Shown here piece after piece: positions 39,477 through 49,798 of a stretch of 64,000 nucleotides of DNA. Position 1 is the first letter of the stretch, and each line of letters opens with the position of its first letter. A model generated the notes under the pieces. The model saw nothing but the letters and a program-made list of their open reading frames with translations, searched no databases and was not told the origin of the DNA. Source of the DNA: a virus; the IMG/VR virus record IMGVR_UViG_3300013132_000025, positions 62,001 through 126,000 of that record; one strand, given 5' to 3'. The position numbers and the translations under genes were made by a program.

Positions 39477-42400
39477 TTAAAGGAACTCTCCCCCAGAAAA
39501 CGGTGGAGGTCCAACTTCTTCTGGCTCTGAATAGTTATTAATTAAATATTTTATCGCATCGTGTTCGTTGGTAAAATTCTTATAATTAGATCCATTATCA
39601 GCCATCCAACCATCAGGGCCTTCCATAATTTCTCCGATATCTTTTTTACCATCACCTACAAGCATTTTAACTGAAGAGAAATTCCCATGATTATGAATTT
39701 CAATTTTGTGGACTCCATCTTCGTCATGTACTAAAGTCTCCATAACATCATCTTCATCGTTCCACAATCCGGGTGATAGGCCATTGCTTTTTTTAGTTGA
39801 AGATGCTTTAGACCCACCCCAACCTTCAGGCTCATTAGTTTCATTATACACACCCAAAGATTGTACTGCCTGCTCGGGAGTCATACCCTCAGACATAAGT
39901 TTTTCTACTTCACCATCTATCATATCAAAGTTTAATGGAGTAGATTTCTTCTTAGCATTTTCCATTTGCTTAACCTTAGAGGCTGCCCAAGTGCGACCAG
40001 CATCTCCACCCCAAGCAAGCCATGCAACATCCCAAGGAGTAATCTCTCCTTGTTTTGCTTTTTGCGAACGGCCTCCAGCGTGGCGCTCAAAGAAAGAGTG
40101 CATACGCTTTACATGCTCAGGAGTCAATTCTTGACCTTCGGCAATTTTGTGAGCGCGGGTTAGAGTTGCAGATTCAAACCCATCTCCAGCCTTGCCTTCT
40201 GAGTGATATTTAATTCCTCGTCTAGCAGCACTACGAACACCTTCTGGTGGAACCAAATTTACCGAATTGCTTGATCCGTGAACGCGATATGAATTCGGAT
40301 AGTCAACCATATCTTTTATTTCTTTAGCAAAATTTTTTAAATAAAGGCGATGGGCATAATCTTTTGCTTGTTGAAGAGAATCATCTCCTCTAAAAGTTTC
40401 TTGAATTTCTCCATCTAAGATTACTTGTGCCTTAGTACCTGCTGTATTTTTTTTAATTTCAATTCTGTCGTCATAATTTTCTTTTTGTGTTTTACGAGAT
40501 TTTTTATTTTTAGAAGTTTCTTTTCTTGAAGATTCATAAGATTGAATACCATCTTCTTCATATCCTAAATTTTTTGGAGAGATAGCCTCCTTGACAGAGG
40601 CACTAGATTTTTTTGAGTCACTGCCAAAGACTGGATCTTTTTTGTTTCTTTGCTGTTCTAATGCAAGATCAGAAGCAAACCTTTCGGCGTCGGTATGAGC
40701 AGTCTCTCCATGGAAATCTTTTATCTTTCGGGGTAGATATCCAGAACGTATTTCAAGGACCATTGCCTTCATTCCATCTCCAGTTGACGCATGATAAAAA
40801 TCGCCTATCTTCCCATTAACTTTCATTGCGGGTTCATCGAATGTACTAGATTTTTTTGGAGCATTATCTTCTTGCTTAACACCCTTACCATCCATCTTAG
40901 AACGGTCGGCTTTGCCCTTATATTTATCTTTATTGTTTTCAGTACGTTCGTCATTATCAGAATATGGCGCTTCTCCACCGGGCTGAACAAATTCACGAAC
41001 GGGGTCTCCGAAGTCGGTAAATTCTTGTGAATCTATTCCAATAGCCTTTGAGGTTTCTTCAACATCAATATTACGGTATTTATCTTCTTCAGAACCACCG
41101 ATTTCCTTATCAATATTTACATTATCTGGATCAGTAGCCGATACTGGAAGTCCCGGTTCGTTCTGTTGAAGTTGAGCAAGTTCCCCAACCGCCTCAACAA
41201 GAATAGAAGCGGTCTTCTCTGGCATACCTTGAGCAACGTAAAAGTCTTCAAGAGCCTGAACACTTGCCCCGCGTAGATATTCATAACGGTGCTTACCTCT
41301 TGTTTTATACTCAGGCTCAGTCTCAAACATTTCTTGTCTCTTGCGAGCGTTTTCTTTCATCTTCTCTTCTGCTCTTGACTGATCTTCAATCATATCTTCA
41401 TATTCACTTACGCCAGAAGGCGCTAAAAGTTCAACAGTTGGTTGCTCTTGCGCTTCTAGATCTTTTTGCATTCTTCTTGCTCTTGCGGGAAGTGGGTTTT
41501 TCTTACTAGACCAATCTGCTGCGCCCATTGGGTCAAACAACTGATTGCGGTTCATAAACCCACGAAGCATCTCTCTCCATCCAGCGTTCTTCTGAATCCA
41601 CTCTGGAACAAGATCTTCTGCGTTTTCTAGAATAAATGCAGCCTTCTTCTTTTCTCTGTCTGTATCACACTTTTCACAAGAACCGGGAGAGCAAGGCTTG
41701 GTTCCGGGAACGCGCTTATAGCCTTCCCAACAATTGCAGTCTTTAGATTCTCTTACTGAAGATTCTTTCCTCTCTTCTTCTTCATCTTCGTGTTCTTTTT
41801 CTTCTTCTGTTTGCAGAGGCAAGCGATTTTTGTAATAAGATTCAGACTTTTCGTATTCTTCCGATTCCTCTGATTTAATATTACGGTCTTTATCTTCTTC
41901 CTGCTTGGTTCTGTACTCTTTAGTCCAAGGCTTATCCCACTCTGCTTTTTTATTAGAAGATTCTCTTATGTCCGAATCCAAACCAAATTCTTGGCTTTCT
42001 AAGATATCTGAAAATTGATAGGAATTTTTAATTAGAAATTCTAAGGCTGCTTCTTGATTGTTAAAACGTTGGCCTTGTCCCATTTCTGGTTGTGCATAAA
42101 AACCTCTTCCGCGAGGGTCTTGATTAAGTTCCCCAATTGGTTCGCTACTTCCATCTAATTCAATAGTAACAGTTTCATTATCCCAAATAGTTACATCAAC
42201 AGGAATACCGTCAACATTAATAGTTTCTGGATAACCACCCATATTTTCTGCCTTTTTTACAGCAGCCTCTTTTAAATGAGTTACTGTTGCTTCATAAATA
42301 GTTTCAGAAGGAATGTCATATTCTGCGGCATATTTATCCGCAACTAAGCGAATGTCATCAGAAAGAAAGTCAACTCTTTCTGGGTTTCTAGTAACAAAAC

Positions 42401-42512
42401 TTTCAAAACGTTTTTCACATTCCAATTGTGAGGCCATGATTGCCTTTGTTGGATTAACTCTTTCGGCCTCTTCCCTCATATTGACGTCTAGGCTCTCAAA
42501 CATATCGCTCAT
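39477..42512 (-). CDS. Large head-region protein, 1011 aa
   Basis: Highly charged, Lys/Glu-rich protein with long predicted disordered stretches. It holds a cysteine cluster (CNCWEGYKRVPGTKPCSPGS, then CEKC) that may bind zinc. A conserved C-terminal unit follows, with RSAARRGIKYHSEGKAGDGF, FFERHAGGRS and AWLAWGGDAGRTWAASKVK, a domain seen appended to head proteins of many phages. Start 42512 is set by a TAATG overlap with the upstream gene. Likely an internal head or ejected protein; no enzymatic motif seen. Confidence 0.72.
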   Translation of the reverse strand: MSDMFESLDVNMREEAERVNPTKAIMASQLECEKRFESFVTRNPERVDFLSDDIRLVADKYAAEYDIPSETIYEATVTHLKEAAVKKAENMGGYPETINVDGIPVDVTIWDNETVTIELDGSSEPIGELNQDPRGRGFYAQPEMGQGQRFNNQEAALEFLIKNSYQFSDILESQEFGLDSDIRESSNKKAEWDKPWTKEYRTKQEEDKDRNIKSEESEEYEKSESYYKNRLPLQTEEEKEHEDEEEERKESSVRESKDCNCWEGYKRVPGTKPCSPGSCEKCDTDREKKKAAFILENAEDLVPEWIQKNAGWREMLRGFMNRNQLFDPMGAADWSSKKNPLPARARRMQKDLEAQEQPTVELLAPSGVSEYEDMIEDQSRAEEKMKENARKRQEMFETEPEYKTRGKHRYEYLRGASVQALEDFYVAQGMPEKTASILVEAVGELAQLQQNEPGLPVSATDPDNVNIDKEIGGSEEDKYRNIDVEETSKAIGIDSQEFTDFGDPVREFVQPGGEAPYSDNDERTENNKDKYKGKADRSKMDGKGVKQEDNAPKKSSTFDEPAMKVNGKIGDFYHASTGDGMKAMVLEIRSGYLPRKIKDFHGETAHTDAERFASDLALEQQRNKKDPVFGSDSKKSSASVKEAISPKNLGYEEDGIQSYESSRKETSKNKKSRKTQKENYDDRIEIKKNTAGTKAQVILDGEIQETFRGDDSLQQAKDYAHRLYLKNFAKEIKDMVDYPNSYRVHGSSNSVNLVPPEGVRSAARRGIKYHSEGKAGDGFESATLTRAHKIAEGQELTPEHVKRMHSFFERHAGGRSQKAKQGEITPWDVAWLAWGGDAGRTWAASKVKQMENAKKKSTPLNFDMIDGEVEKLMSEGMTPEQAVQSLGVYNETNEPEGWGGSKASSTKKSNGLSPGLWNDEDDVMETLVHDEDGVHKIEIHNHGNFSSVKMLVGDGKKDIGEIMEGPDGWMADNGSNYKNFTNEHDAIKYLINNYSEPEEVGPPPFSGGEFL

Positions 42513-45500
42513 TATAGTAACCATCCTTCATCTGAATTATCTTCTTTAGTTTTAGCAGTACGCCACTTGTCTTCCCACATATCTTCTGTGAAAGATTTTT
42601 TATTTGATGCATTACTTCCTCGTAATCCTCGGAGTCCTTGTAAAAGAGATTCCCCAAGCATATCTCCAACACGGCCAGCCCCTTGATTCATTTGTAACTG
42701 CTGCCCAAGAGGAGATTCTTCAATAGTAGAACTTGCATAATCAAGAATATCTGTTGTATCTCCATGTGTGTTGAATCTAGAATTTATATTAAGATTGTCT
42801 AGAACATATTCCCAAAAATCGTGTTCTATTTGATTTTTAATATCAATTTCGGAATAGTTATTTAATTTAGTTCCGTACAAGTCTTCATTATTTTTAACTG
42901 CTTCTAATCCTTGTTGAATTAGTTGATTTAAATAATTATCAGCATCAACCCTCTCTTCTAGAGAAAGACCGCCTAAACCCGGCCAGTCGGGGAGATTTTC
43001 ATACACAGAAGTTCTCATTTGAGCAACAAAAGAGCGGCGCACTTTTTCTACATTCGCAAGGAAATCATTTGCGACTTCAAGTGCCTTCTCTGAAGAAAGC
43101 ATTGATACCTTGGGTGAAATGTAAGTTGTTGCTAATCTTGCAACTTCTTGTGCATCACCAATAAGATTAGGAGAAACCTCTGAAACAAATTCAACGGAGG
43201 CAATGCGAGCGAATTCATTCCAATTAGTTGCTTCTAGTTCTTCTTCCATTTCAGCCGCGATAAGGAAGATTGATTCTCCACCACCGGGGCCAAAGTCATA
43301 TCCACCAGCCGCTTCTTTGCCAAACTCATACTTAGGTAGGCTGTTTACATACTCATCTTCTCCAACGAAATCTGCGCTAGCGAGGCGTGTCTGACAAAAA
43401 GTAATTTCGTTAGCAAGAGCGACCTTAGCCTCTCCAAGAAGCCCCATCTCACCAACATCTTTTGTTGTTGAAATTCGGTTGTGTACTTCTCTTTGTAGTT
43501 GTGTCGCAGCCTTGATTCTTTCTGAATATGTGTTACGATAATCTTCAGGCAGAGCATCAAGAGCGTCATACCAATCACCGCTAAGGTGAGCAGCAATCTT
43601 ATCTAGAAGTTCATCCCTAGTAGATGCCAATTTATCTTGTTGTACTTTTTCAAGATCTTCAATTGGGAATTCATATTCCCCACCATTTTCTAATTGCACA
43701 CTTGCCATTTTGCCATAGAGAGTGTCCCAAATTCCTGTTACCTCTCCTGTGTTACCACTGGCTCTGACAATAGTGCCGGGACTGATCGCAGGATCGTCCT
43801 CTAGTTCTAGATTCTCAGCCACTTGATTTGCCTCCTCCTCGCTAGCGCCTTCATTTTGCAGAATCTGTACTAAGTCAGTTTTAGTCATCTGTGGATCGTT
43901 GGAAACAAAATCTTGACCTCTGCTTCCCCAATATCCAACATCTTGATCAGAACCCATCTCTGGAGCCTGACCAGAATCTTGTCCTTCTGTAAAGTATTGT
44001 CCATCCTCAGTATCGTCTGGACCACCAATGAAGCCACCACCTGTGGCATCAAAATCATTTGGGCCGGGGGCACCTTCTAGAGAATCATTGATTCCACCGG
44101 GGCCTTCTTCGTCGCCCATTCCGGCACTATATGGGAAATCTCCACTTGGACCCATATCTAAATCTTCTGGGGCATCACTCTCTGGGCCAACGCCAGAGAG
44201 GTCAGCAGCGGGATATCCTTCTTCACCTTGATCTGGGGCACCCTGCTCTCTTGGCAAGGATGCTGCGTGGGCTTCTTCATCAGAAGCACCGGCACGCTTT
44301 AATTCTTTAATAATTTGATCTTGTGAAATTCCCTTATCTTGCAAGGTAAGTCCGAGTTCTCTCCATGAAAGTTCTACTGAATTTTTTTCAATTGAAGATG
44401 TAAGAGCAAATTGTTTAGGAACTAGAGAAAAATCAGGATTATCCCAAAGATAGGGTTTTCTATCTTTTCTATATGCGGGATGATTTTTATATATTGGGGC
44501 CACGGTTAGTTTTCTTTTCTTTTTACCTAATGCATATTCGTAAAGGCGATCATATTCTTGTTCGCCCCTTTCTTCTCCCAAAGTTTCTATTAATCTATCT
44601 CTTATTTTTTCTTTCAACTCTTCTAGCCAATCTTGCCAAGCGGGATTATGCATATTTCTAACATATTGAAATTCATCTATTGCTCTTTTTATATCTCCAA
44701 GGCCTAACGCATTAGCCGTGGCTCTTACGGGAGCAAAGTTGGGAGGTAGATTTCTAGCAAAAGCATTAGCAGGAGAATGAAAAGGTAGTACAATGTGTTC
44801 TTTATATACACCTTCTCTTCCACCATATTCCTGCCACTCAGTATCTGGGTTAAACCACGTTTTATTTAACTCATCTTCAAAATCTTTTACTTTTTCTCCA
44901 GTTTCAGGAATAGTTTCCGGTTCTTCCAAAACTTTTTCCGCTTTTGAATTCTCTTTATTTTTTTTAGGTTTATCGTAAAAATCATCTTCAATAACGACTC
45001 TTCTTAAGGCTGAAGTTTTGCTACCAAATAATTCGTTAATTAATTGTTGAATTGATTGAGGGGAAACATTATATTTTTCTAGCATAGTTCTAATAAAAGA
45101 AGAATCTATTTGATCACGATCAGATTCTGCGTGATCTACTAGTTCTTGTAGTGCTTGAGGGGGTACATCATCGTATTTATATCCGGGATCGGCATAATCC
45201 GCAAAGGCGTCGTCATCACCCTCTGGAATATCGGTATGTTGTGTTATTGACTGAGAACCTTCATCTGTATTAAGCATATCAATAGCATTCGAGGCATCTT
45301 CTCTTGTATATCCCATCTCCAACAAAGCATCAAGAATCTGACCAAGATCAATGTTTGCACTAAACATAACCTTAGCCGCTTGGAGAGCATTAACTCCAGA
45401 AGACTTTAGATAAGATACTTCAGAACCATCCTGAAATACCATCATTACTGCCATTTTTGCTGTTTTTGGGTCAAAACCCATTTGAGTAAGTTCTCTAACA

Positions 45501-45580
45501 ATATTGCCGATATTGCTGTATTTTACATCTGGTCTCTGCTTAACCAGAGTAAGAGCAGCAGAGAGGTCGGTTTTTGCCAT
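42512..45580 (-). CDS. Large head-region protein, 1022 aa
   Basis: The N-terminus has repeated short helical UBA-like pieces (MGFDPKTAKMAVMMVF; MGYTREDASNAIDML). The centre is acidic and Pro/Gly-rich, and a KOW/Tudor-like barrel follows (PGTIVRASGNTGEVTGIWDT). Helical C-terminus. Start 45580 follows AAAGGATAATCTT. Located between TerL and the other large gene. Function unknown; probably virion-associated by position. Confidence 0.7.
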   Translation of the reverse strand: MAKTDLSAALTLVKQRPDVKYSNIGNIVRELTQMGFDPKTAKMAVMMVFQDGSEVSYLKSSGVNALQAAKVMFSANIDLGQILDALLEMGYTREDASNAIDMLNTDEGSQSITQHTDIPEGDDDAFADYADPGYKYDDVPPQALQELVDHAESDRDQIDSSFIRTMLEKYNVSPQSIQQLINELFGSKTSALRRVVIEDDFYDKPKKNKENSKAEKVLEEPETIPETGEKVKDFEDELNKTWFNPDTEWQEYGGREGVYKEHIVLPFHSPANAFARNLPPNFAPVRATANALGLGDIKRAIDEFQYVRNMHNPAWQDWLEELKEKIRDRLIETLGEERGEQEYDRLYEYALGKKKRKLTVAPIYKNHPAYRKDRKPYLWDNPDFSLVPKQFALTSSIEKNSVELSWRELGLTLQDKGISQDQIIKELKRAGASDEEAHAASLPREQGAPDQGEEGYPAADLSGVGPESDAPEDLDMGPSGDFPYSAGMGDEEGPGGINDSLEGAPGPNDFDATGGGFIGGPDDTEDGQYFTEGQDSGQAPEMGSDQDVGYWGSRGQDFVSNDPQMTKTDLVQILQNEGASEEEANQVAENLELEDDPAISPGTIVRASGNTGEVTGIWDTLYGKMASVQLENGGEYEFPIEDLEKVQQDKLASTRDELLDKIAAHLSGDWYDALDALPEDYRNTYSERIKAATQLQREVHNRISTTKDVGEMGLLGEAKVALANEITFCQTRLASADFVGEDEYVNSLPKYEFGKEAAGGYDFGPGGGESIFLIAAEMEEELEATNWNEFARIASVEFVSEVSPNLIGDAQEVARLATTYISPKVSMLSSEKALEVANDFLANVEKVRRSFVAQMRTSVYENLPDWPGLGGLSLEERVDADNYLNQLIQQGLEAVKNNEDLYGTKLNNYSEIDIKNQIEHDFWEYVLDNLNINSRFNTHGDTTDILDYASSTIEESPLGQQLQMNQGAGRVGDMLGESLLQGLRGLRGSNASNKKSFTEDMWEDKWRTAKTKEDNSDEGWLL

Positions 45581-45614
45581 AAGATTATCCTTTAGTAAAT
45601 GCATTTACTACCAA

Positions 45615-47546
45615 TTATAGGGTCGGGCGGCGGGTTTTATTATAAGTATATTGCTTTGGAACTCTTTTTGCACTACGAACACGCATCGGTTCTGGGCGTT
45701 TGTCATAAAAATGCGAAAAAGATTCTGGAGTTTCTCCCTTGGGGCGCCGACCATATCCTCCGGGCGCACCCATTGTCAAACCGTCAGAATATGGCTCTAA
45801 TTGGACAAAATCCCCCACAAGAGAGTCCACGACTTCCATAATACAGTCTGCAATATCCTTTGTCGTAACCGGGCCAACCTGCTGTTTTACCACGCGATTG
45901 CCCTTTTGCTGAAGAAACTTGAGTTCATTTTTGGCTAATTCAAGTAACGGGAAATCAGCAGGAGCATGAACTAATCCTAGATTTAATGCAGTTTTAAACC
46001 TATCTGCTCGGGCAAAGTTAAGTTTTTCAGTTGCAGTAACCTCTCTGATCATTGTTTCTCCAGCGCCTTTTCTTCGACTTTCCTTTCTCAGCCATTGGAT
46101 AAGACCTTTTGATTGAAACTGGTCGAAAGTAAACTCTTTTGGCCTAAAAAGAAGAATCTTTTCTAAAATTTCGTCCTGAACATCAAGGTAGTTAATAGTA
46201 TGATCCGGGAAGTCAGAAGGAATCCATGCGTGAATACGATCAAAAATTACATGAGGAATTTCTCTACCTTGACTATCTTCGTGATATTCTACATGGCCCA
46301 TGGCTAGACCAAAGTTAGCAGTCGTTGTTGAGGGGTCGCAATGTCCCTTAAATACCACTCCGGGGCCATAACCGGCACGGTCCCTTGTTGTTTTAAGAAT
46401 GCGACCATTCCAAGGCTTAAACATATCGTCAACCTTGTTTGGGTCCAAGAAGCCGTCAACAACTTCAGCAAACTTAGAACGACGCTCTACAGAAAACTTC
46501 TCTGGATTACGTTCTTCTTCCAAGGCCATTGCTTCGTCTAATCTTGGAGAAAGCACGATAGCGTTTTTAAACCTTCGTTCTGGGTCTTTTTCCCAATCTT
46601 TATACAATTCCCAAGAGGGGAATTGAAAGCCCATCATTCGATAGTCAAGAATCTCGCTTGAAAGTTGCTCTTGATCTGGTATAATATCCATTGCAACAAG
46701 GTAATTGTTATAAAACTTTCCTACCTTGGTATATGGAGATGAGTTTTCAAAGATAAGAGCATCCTCTTTAAACTGGTCAAGAGCGGGGCGAGCGGCTTCT
46801 AGGATCTCATCTGCGCTAGATTTACTGTTTACCCCCTCCATCATGTGAGCCATCTCGTCCATGATTAGAACCATCGTTGCCTCTCCACGAACGGTGGCAG
46901 CATTAGCAGCAGAAGGCTTAATGCGAATAGAGGCTAAGTCTCTTTCAGACTTGAATGCACTTCCGACTTTAAGTTTGTTTGCCTTCTCAATATCTGCTGG
47001 AGTCATTAGACTGATTTCTTTTTCAAGAAACTTTGACCAATATGGTTTAAATGCTTCACATGACGTTACGGCACCATTAATATCTGCAAATTGATAGCGC
47101 TTTGCTTGATCTTCTGAAGCAGCAATTGCTGTCACCCAGATTGCTTTGTCACGGTCAATACCATACTTGTCTTGTGGGTTCCCCATGTTGATAAGATCAT
47201 AAATTTTTTTAGCAACAGCAATGCCAGTTATGTGGCCTTTTGAAGAACGACGACCTCCGATCAACATTACTTCTTTAAAGTGCTGATAGCCTTTGTCTCT
47301 CAACAACTGGATTCTTTCACGAATCTTTGGCGAAAGCATAACCTCACCGGATTTGTTGTGAATCCACTCATCTAGAACATCCTCTTCATAGCCTGTCAAC
47401 TCTTCAAGGAAGATAAGTTTGAGCAGGAGTCTTTGACGCGGGTATAGGGGTTTATTACAGAAATCGCTTGACTCTGCAAATTCCACAATTGAAATATTTT
47501 TATCTCTAAGATTATTTGTAAAAAAATCTAGAAGATCAGTCCCCAT
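45615..47546 (-). CDS. terL: Terminase large subunit
   Basis: The 643-residue protein shows a packaging-ATPase Walker A variant (MLIGGRRSSKGH, about residue 95) and Walker B TMVLIMDEMAH. The C-terminal RNase H-fold nuclease has acidic residues in HCDPSTTTANFGLAMGH and MEVVDSLVGDF. It cuts concatemeric DNA and pumps it through the portal. The one-base overlap with the 108-aa gene and nearby small-subunit candidate fit the standard packaging module. Confidence 0.92.
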   Translation of the reverse strand: MGTDLLDFFTNNLRDKNISIVEFAESSDFCNKPLYPRQRLLLKLIFLEELTGYEEDVLDEWIHNKSGEVMLSPKIRERIQLLRDKGYQHFKEVMLIGGRRSSKGHITGIAVAKKIYDLINMGNPQDKYGIDRDKAIWVTAIAASEDQAKRYQFADINGAVTSCEAFKPYWSKFLEKEISLMTPADIEKANKLKVGSAFKSERDLASIRIKPSAANAATVRGEATMVLIMDEMAHMMEGVNSKSSADEILEAARPALDQFKEDALIFENSSPYTKVGKFYNNYLVAMDIIPDQEQLSSEILDYRMMGFQFPSWELYKDWEKDPERRFKNAIVLSPRLDEAMALEEERNPEKFSVERRSKFAEVVDGFLDPNKVDDMFKPWNGRILKTTRDRAGYGPGVVFKGHCDPSTTTANFGLAMGHVEYHEDSQGREIPHVIFDRIHAWIPSDFPDHTINYLDVQDEILEKILLFRPKEFTFDQFQSKGLIQWLRKESRRKGAGETMIREVTATEKLNFARADRFKTALNLGLVHAPADFPLLELAKNELKFLQQKGNRVVKQQVGPVTTKDIADCIMEVVDSLVGDFVQLEPYSDGLTMGAPGGYGRRPKGETPESFSHFYDKRPEPMRVRSAKRVPKQYTYNKTRRPTL

Positions 47547-47872
47547 TATTCAATTTCCTCAATATCCTCATTCAATTCTCTAGCCTTCTTAACTTCATAC
47601 TGCTTCTTCTCATGGTCGAAGCCAGAGATAGCATCTACACGATCAATGATGGTAACAACCAGTTCCGGCAATTCTGTCTCTCCGTTGATTTGCCAGTCGG
47701 CATCGGCTTCAAACCCATTATCATATAAACGACCTTCTAACTCTGCAATCATATTCCACATCGTATCAAAGTCACCTTTTGCGTCTTTATACTTGTACTC
47801 AATGCGGCCAACAACCTCTTTTATTTTTATAATTTCTTCATCATATAGATTGATCTGACTGTTCTCCATCAT
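47546..47872 (-). CDS. Hypothetical acidic helical protein, 108 aa
   Basis: The protein MMENSQINLYDEEIIKIKEV is acidic and helical, with a strand near GETELPELVVTIIDRV. It overlaps terL by one base, so it may be a packaging accessory protein. No family recognised. Confidence 0.66.
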   Translation of the reverse strand: MMENSQINLYDEEIIKIKEVVGRIEYKYKDAKGDFDTMWNMIAELEGRLYDNGFEADADWQINGETELPELVVTIIDRVDAISGFDHEKKQYEVKKARELNEDIEEIE

Positions 47873-47882
47873 AACCGCCTTT

Positions 47883-48587
47883 CTATTCGTCTATTGTTAC
47901 AATCTCTGCGTAGTCACCAAGGTCTGCGGGGGACTCTGGCTCCCCGGCTGTTGCTTTTAACCCAGACTCTAGGCTTAACGCTTCTCCCTGTGCAATCTCC
48001 TTAGCACGCGCCGCAATCTCTGCGTGCAAATCAGGCGGAACAATTTCTCTAATGGCTTGAACCATAGATTTTACCTGAAGCATCATTTTTTCTTCCAGAA
48101 CTGAGTAGCCACCGCTCATTAGTTCTTCACGCAATTCAATTGCTTTAATAATATCTTTTGGATCAAGATTAAGATCTTCATAGATCAGTTGATCCCATCC
48201 TTTTTGGATAAATACATCTAGGTACGCCTTACCAGATATGATTCTAATTTCATTCTCAGCGTTAGCCTTCTCGTACTCTTCTGCGTGCTTATCAATAATT
48301 GCACGATACGCTGACTTCTCCAGATTAAGGTGAGATTCCTTATGCCTTTGGACAGAACGATAACTAATGTCCTCTCCCGCGTTTTGCAAAGACTCAGCAA
48401 TCTTGCGAACACTAAACCCACGAATGAGCATCATATCTACATTAGGACGCCATTTAGATTGGCATACTTTGCAACGACTAGAAGAAACAACCTCAAATAG
48501 ATCATTATCACCAGCAGCGGGGAGTCTATTTGACTTCTCCTTCTTCTTTCCATTATCTTTTTCTGGCTGTTCTGGCAACTTAGGCAT
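47883..48587 (-). CDS. Putative terminase small subunit / HTH protein
   Basis: The 234-residue protein has CKVCQSKWRPNVDMMLIRGF with a CxxC and then a helix-turn-helix (FSVRKIAESLQNAGEDISYR SVQRHKESH spanning residues ~57-85). A helical oligomerisation-like region follows. Position two genes ahead of terL and an N-terminal HTH are typical of small terminase subunits, which bind the packaging site. The assignment rests on context and HTH. Confidence 0.6.
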   Translation of the reverse strand: MPKLPEQPEKDNGKKKEKSNRLPAAGDNDLFEVVSSSRCKVCQSKWRPNVDMMLIRGFSVRKIAESLQNAGEDISYRSVQRHKESHLNLEKSAYRAIIDKHAEEYEKANAENEIRIISGKAYLDVFIQKGWDQLIYEDLNLDPKDIIKAIELREELMSGGYSVLEEKMMLQVKSMVQAIREIVPPDLHAEIAARAKEIAQGEALSLESGLKATAGEPESPADLGDYAEIVTIDE

Positions 48588-48595
48588 CTATTTCC

Positions 48596-48934
48596 TTACC
48601 TGTAGAAACTTGCGCCGTTAATCTTGCGCTGATATTCACTATTCACTTTACGCCCATCTGGGTGAGTCCTATTGTAATACCCCTGTTGAATAGAGGGGTC
48701 GGGAATTCCAACTTTAGTATAAATTTCTCTTTTATACCGAGTTCTCATATGTTCTTTAAATAGAATAGGGTTCTTGTGATGAATTCTATTACCGGCACGA
48801 ACATCGGCTTTTAAAATCATATCCGTAATGTAATCTAACTGAGCGGGAGTTAAGTCTGGATCATTAATATCAAACTCATAAAACTCCTCTTCCATTGTTA
48901 GATCTTCATATTTGTTATTTATCTCTTTGCTCAT
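48596..48934 (-). CDS. Hypothetical protein, 112 aa
   Basis: The protein MSKEINNKYEDLTMEEEFYE has an acidic first third and a basic, Arg/His-rich second part (RIHHKNPILFKEHMRTRYKR). Start 48934 follows GGAGATGAGA inside the end of the sigma-like gene. Possibly DNA-binding; unrecognised. Confidence 0.63.
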   Translation of the reverse strand: MSKEINNKYEDLTMEEEFYEFDINDPDLTPAQLDYITDMILKADVRAGNRIHHKNPILFKEHMRTRYKREIYTKVGIPDPSIQQGYYNRTHPDGRKVNSEYQRKINGASFYR

Positions 48935-49265
48935 TCTCATCTCCAAAATAAACATCTGCTAACTGACGAGATGCGCTCTCAACGTACTGACCGACAGAAA
49001 CTGTTGTAATCCCCATAATTTCAGCAACATCTTTTTGTTTTTTATCTAAGATGACATTTAGATAAAATGCCTCTTTCTTCCGTGGGCTTAAGTCTTCAAG
49101 GCCCACTCCAAGATCGTGAAAAGAAATAGTAAGGCCGCGATGTGTTATTGCGTGTTTTCCTGTAGCACGAACATATTCTTGAAACTGCATATAGTTTCTA
49201 TATAACTCACGCATAACTTTGTGCTTTTGAAGAGTTTCGGCCTCTTTCTTTTTCTTCTTGGGCAT
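48915..49265 (-). CDS. Sigma-region-4-like HTH protein, 116 aa
   Basis: The segment LSPRKKEAFYLNVILDKKQK DVAEIMGITTVSVGQYVESA (about residues 62-101) reads as a sigma-70 region 4 / LuxR-like HTH: a helix, 'DVAEIMGIT' turn and recognition helix. No region 2 is present, so it is not a full sigma factor. It may redirect host RNA polymerase to late genes or be an ORF for packaging control. Confidence 0.65.
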   Translation of the reverse strand: MPKKKKKEAETLQKHKVMRELYRNYMQFQEYVRATGKHAITHRGLTISFHDLGVGLEDLSPRKKEAFYLNVILDKKQKDVAEIMGITTVSVGQYVESASRQLADVYFGDENEQRDK

Positions 49266-49798
49266 TACTCCTCTTCCTTGACATAATGAAGTTCTGGGAA
49301 ATAACTCATACCTATTGCAATAGCGTCGGTTTCGTCAAAAGGTATATCACTTAACTTCCGTTCTTGCTGAATTTCAGGGTATTCTGCAAGAACAGCCCTA
49401 CGAATAACGGCTTTGCTGGCAGACGAATCTCCCACAATCATAGTCTTAACAGATCGTGCTGATATGTCTTTCCACTCTATTTCATCTTCATATGCCATGA
49501 TCTTACACACAGCAATAACTGAGATAACAAGCGGTAATTGGGGAGATATCCCAAAGTTCCCTTTGTTAGAAATAGGAGGGATAATCTCAGCAATAATGTG
49601 AGTAACCTTAAAATCTTCAACTAATTGGTCAAACCAGTGATACATATCATACAGACCAGTATTTAGATATGCCTGATACTTCTCATCTTTTCCGCGCTCT
49701 CTTGGCGATCTTACTTCGTGAGTAATTAACTCGGCATTTTCATCAAAGATTGCATATCCAAATCTTTTGAAGCCGGGATCAATTGCTAGTAACCTCAT
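49265..49798 (-). CDS. RuvC-like Holliday junction resolvase
   Basis: The 177-residue protein begins MRLLAIDPGFKRFGYAIFDE, the DPG motif with the first catalytic Asp of RuvC. HIIAEIIPP supplies the Glu, and a C-terminal DETDAIAIGMSYF supplies the last acidic pair. Length and order match RuvC. It resolves branched DNA before packaging; neighbouring nucleases and RecA fit. Confidence 0.88.
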   Translation of the reverse strand: MRLLAIDPGFKRFGYAIFDENAELITHEVRSPRERGKDEKYQAYLNTGLYDMYHWFDQLVEDFKVTHIIAEIIPPISNKGNFGISPQLPLVISVIAVCKIMAYEDEIEWKDISARSVKTMIVGDSSASKAVIRRAVLAEYPEIQQERKLSDIPFDETDAIAIGMSYFPELHYVKEEE

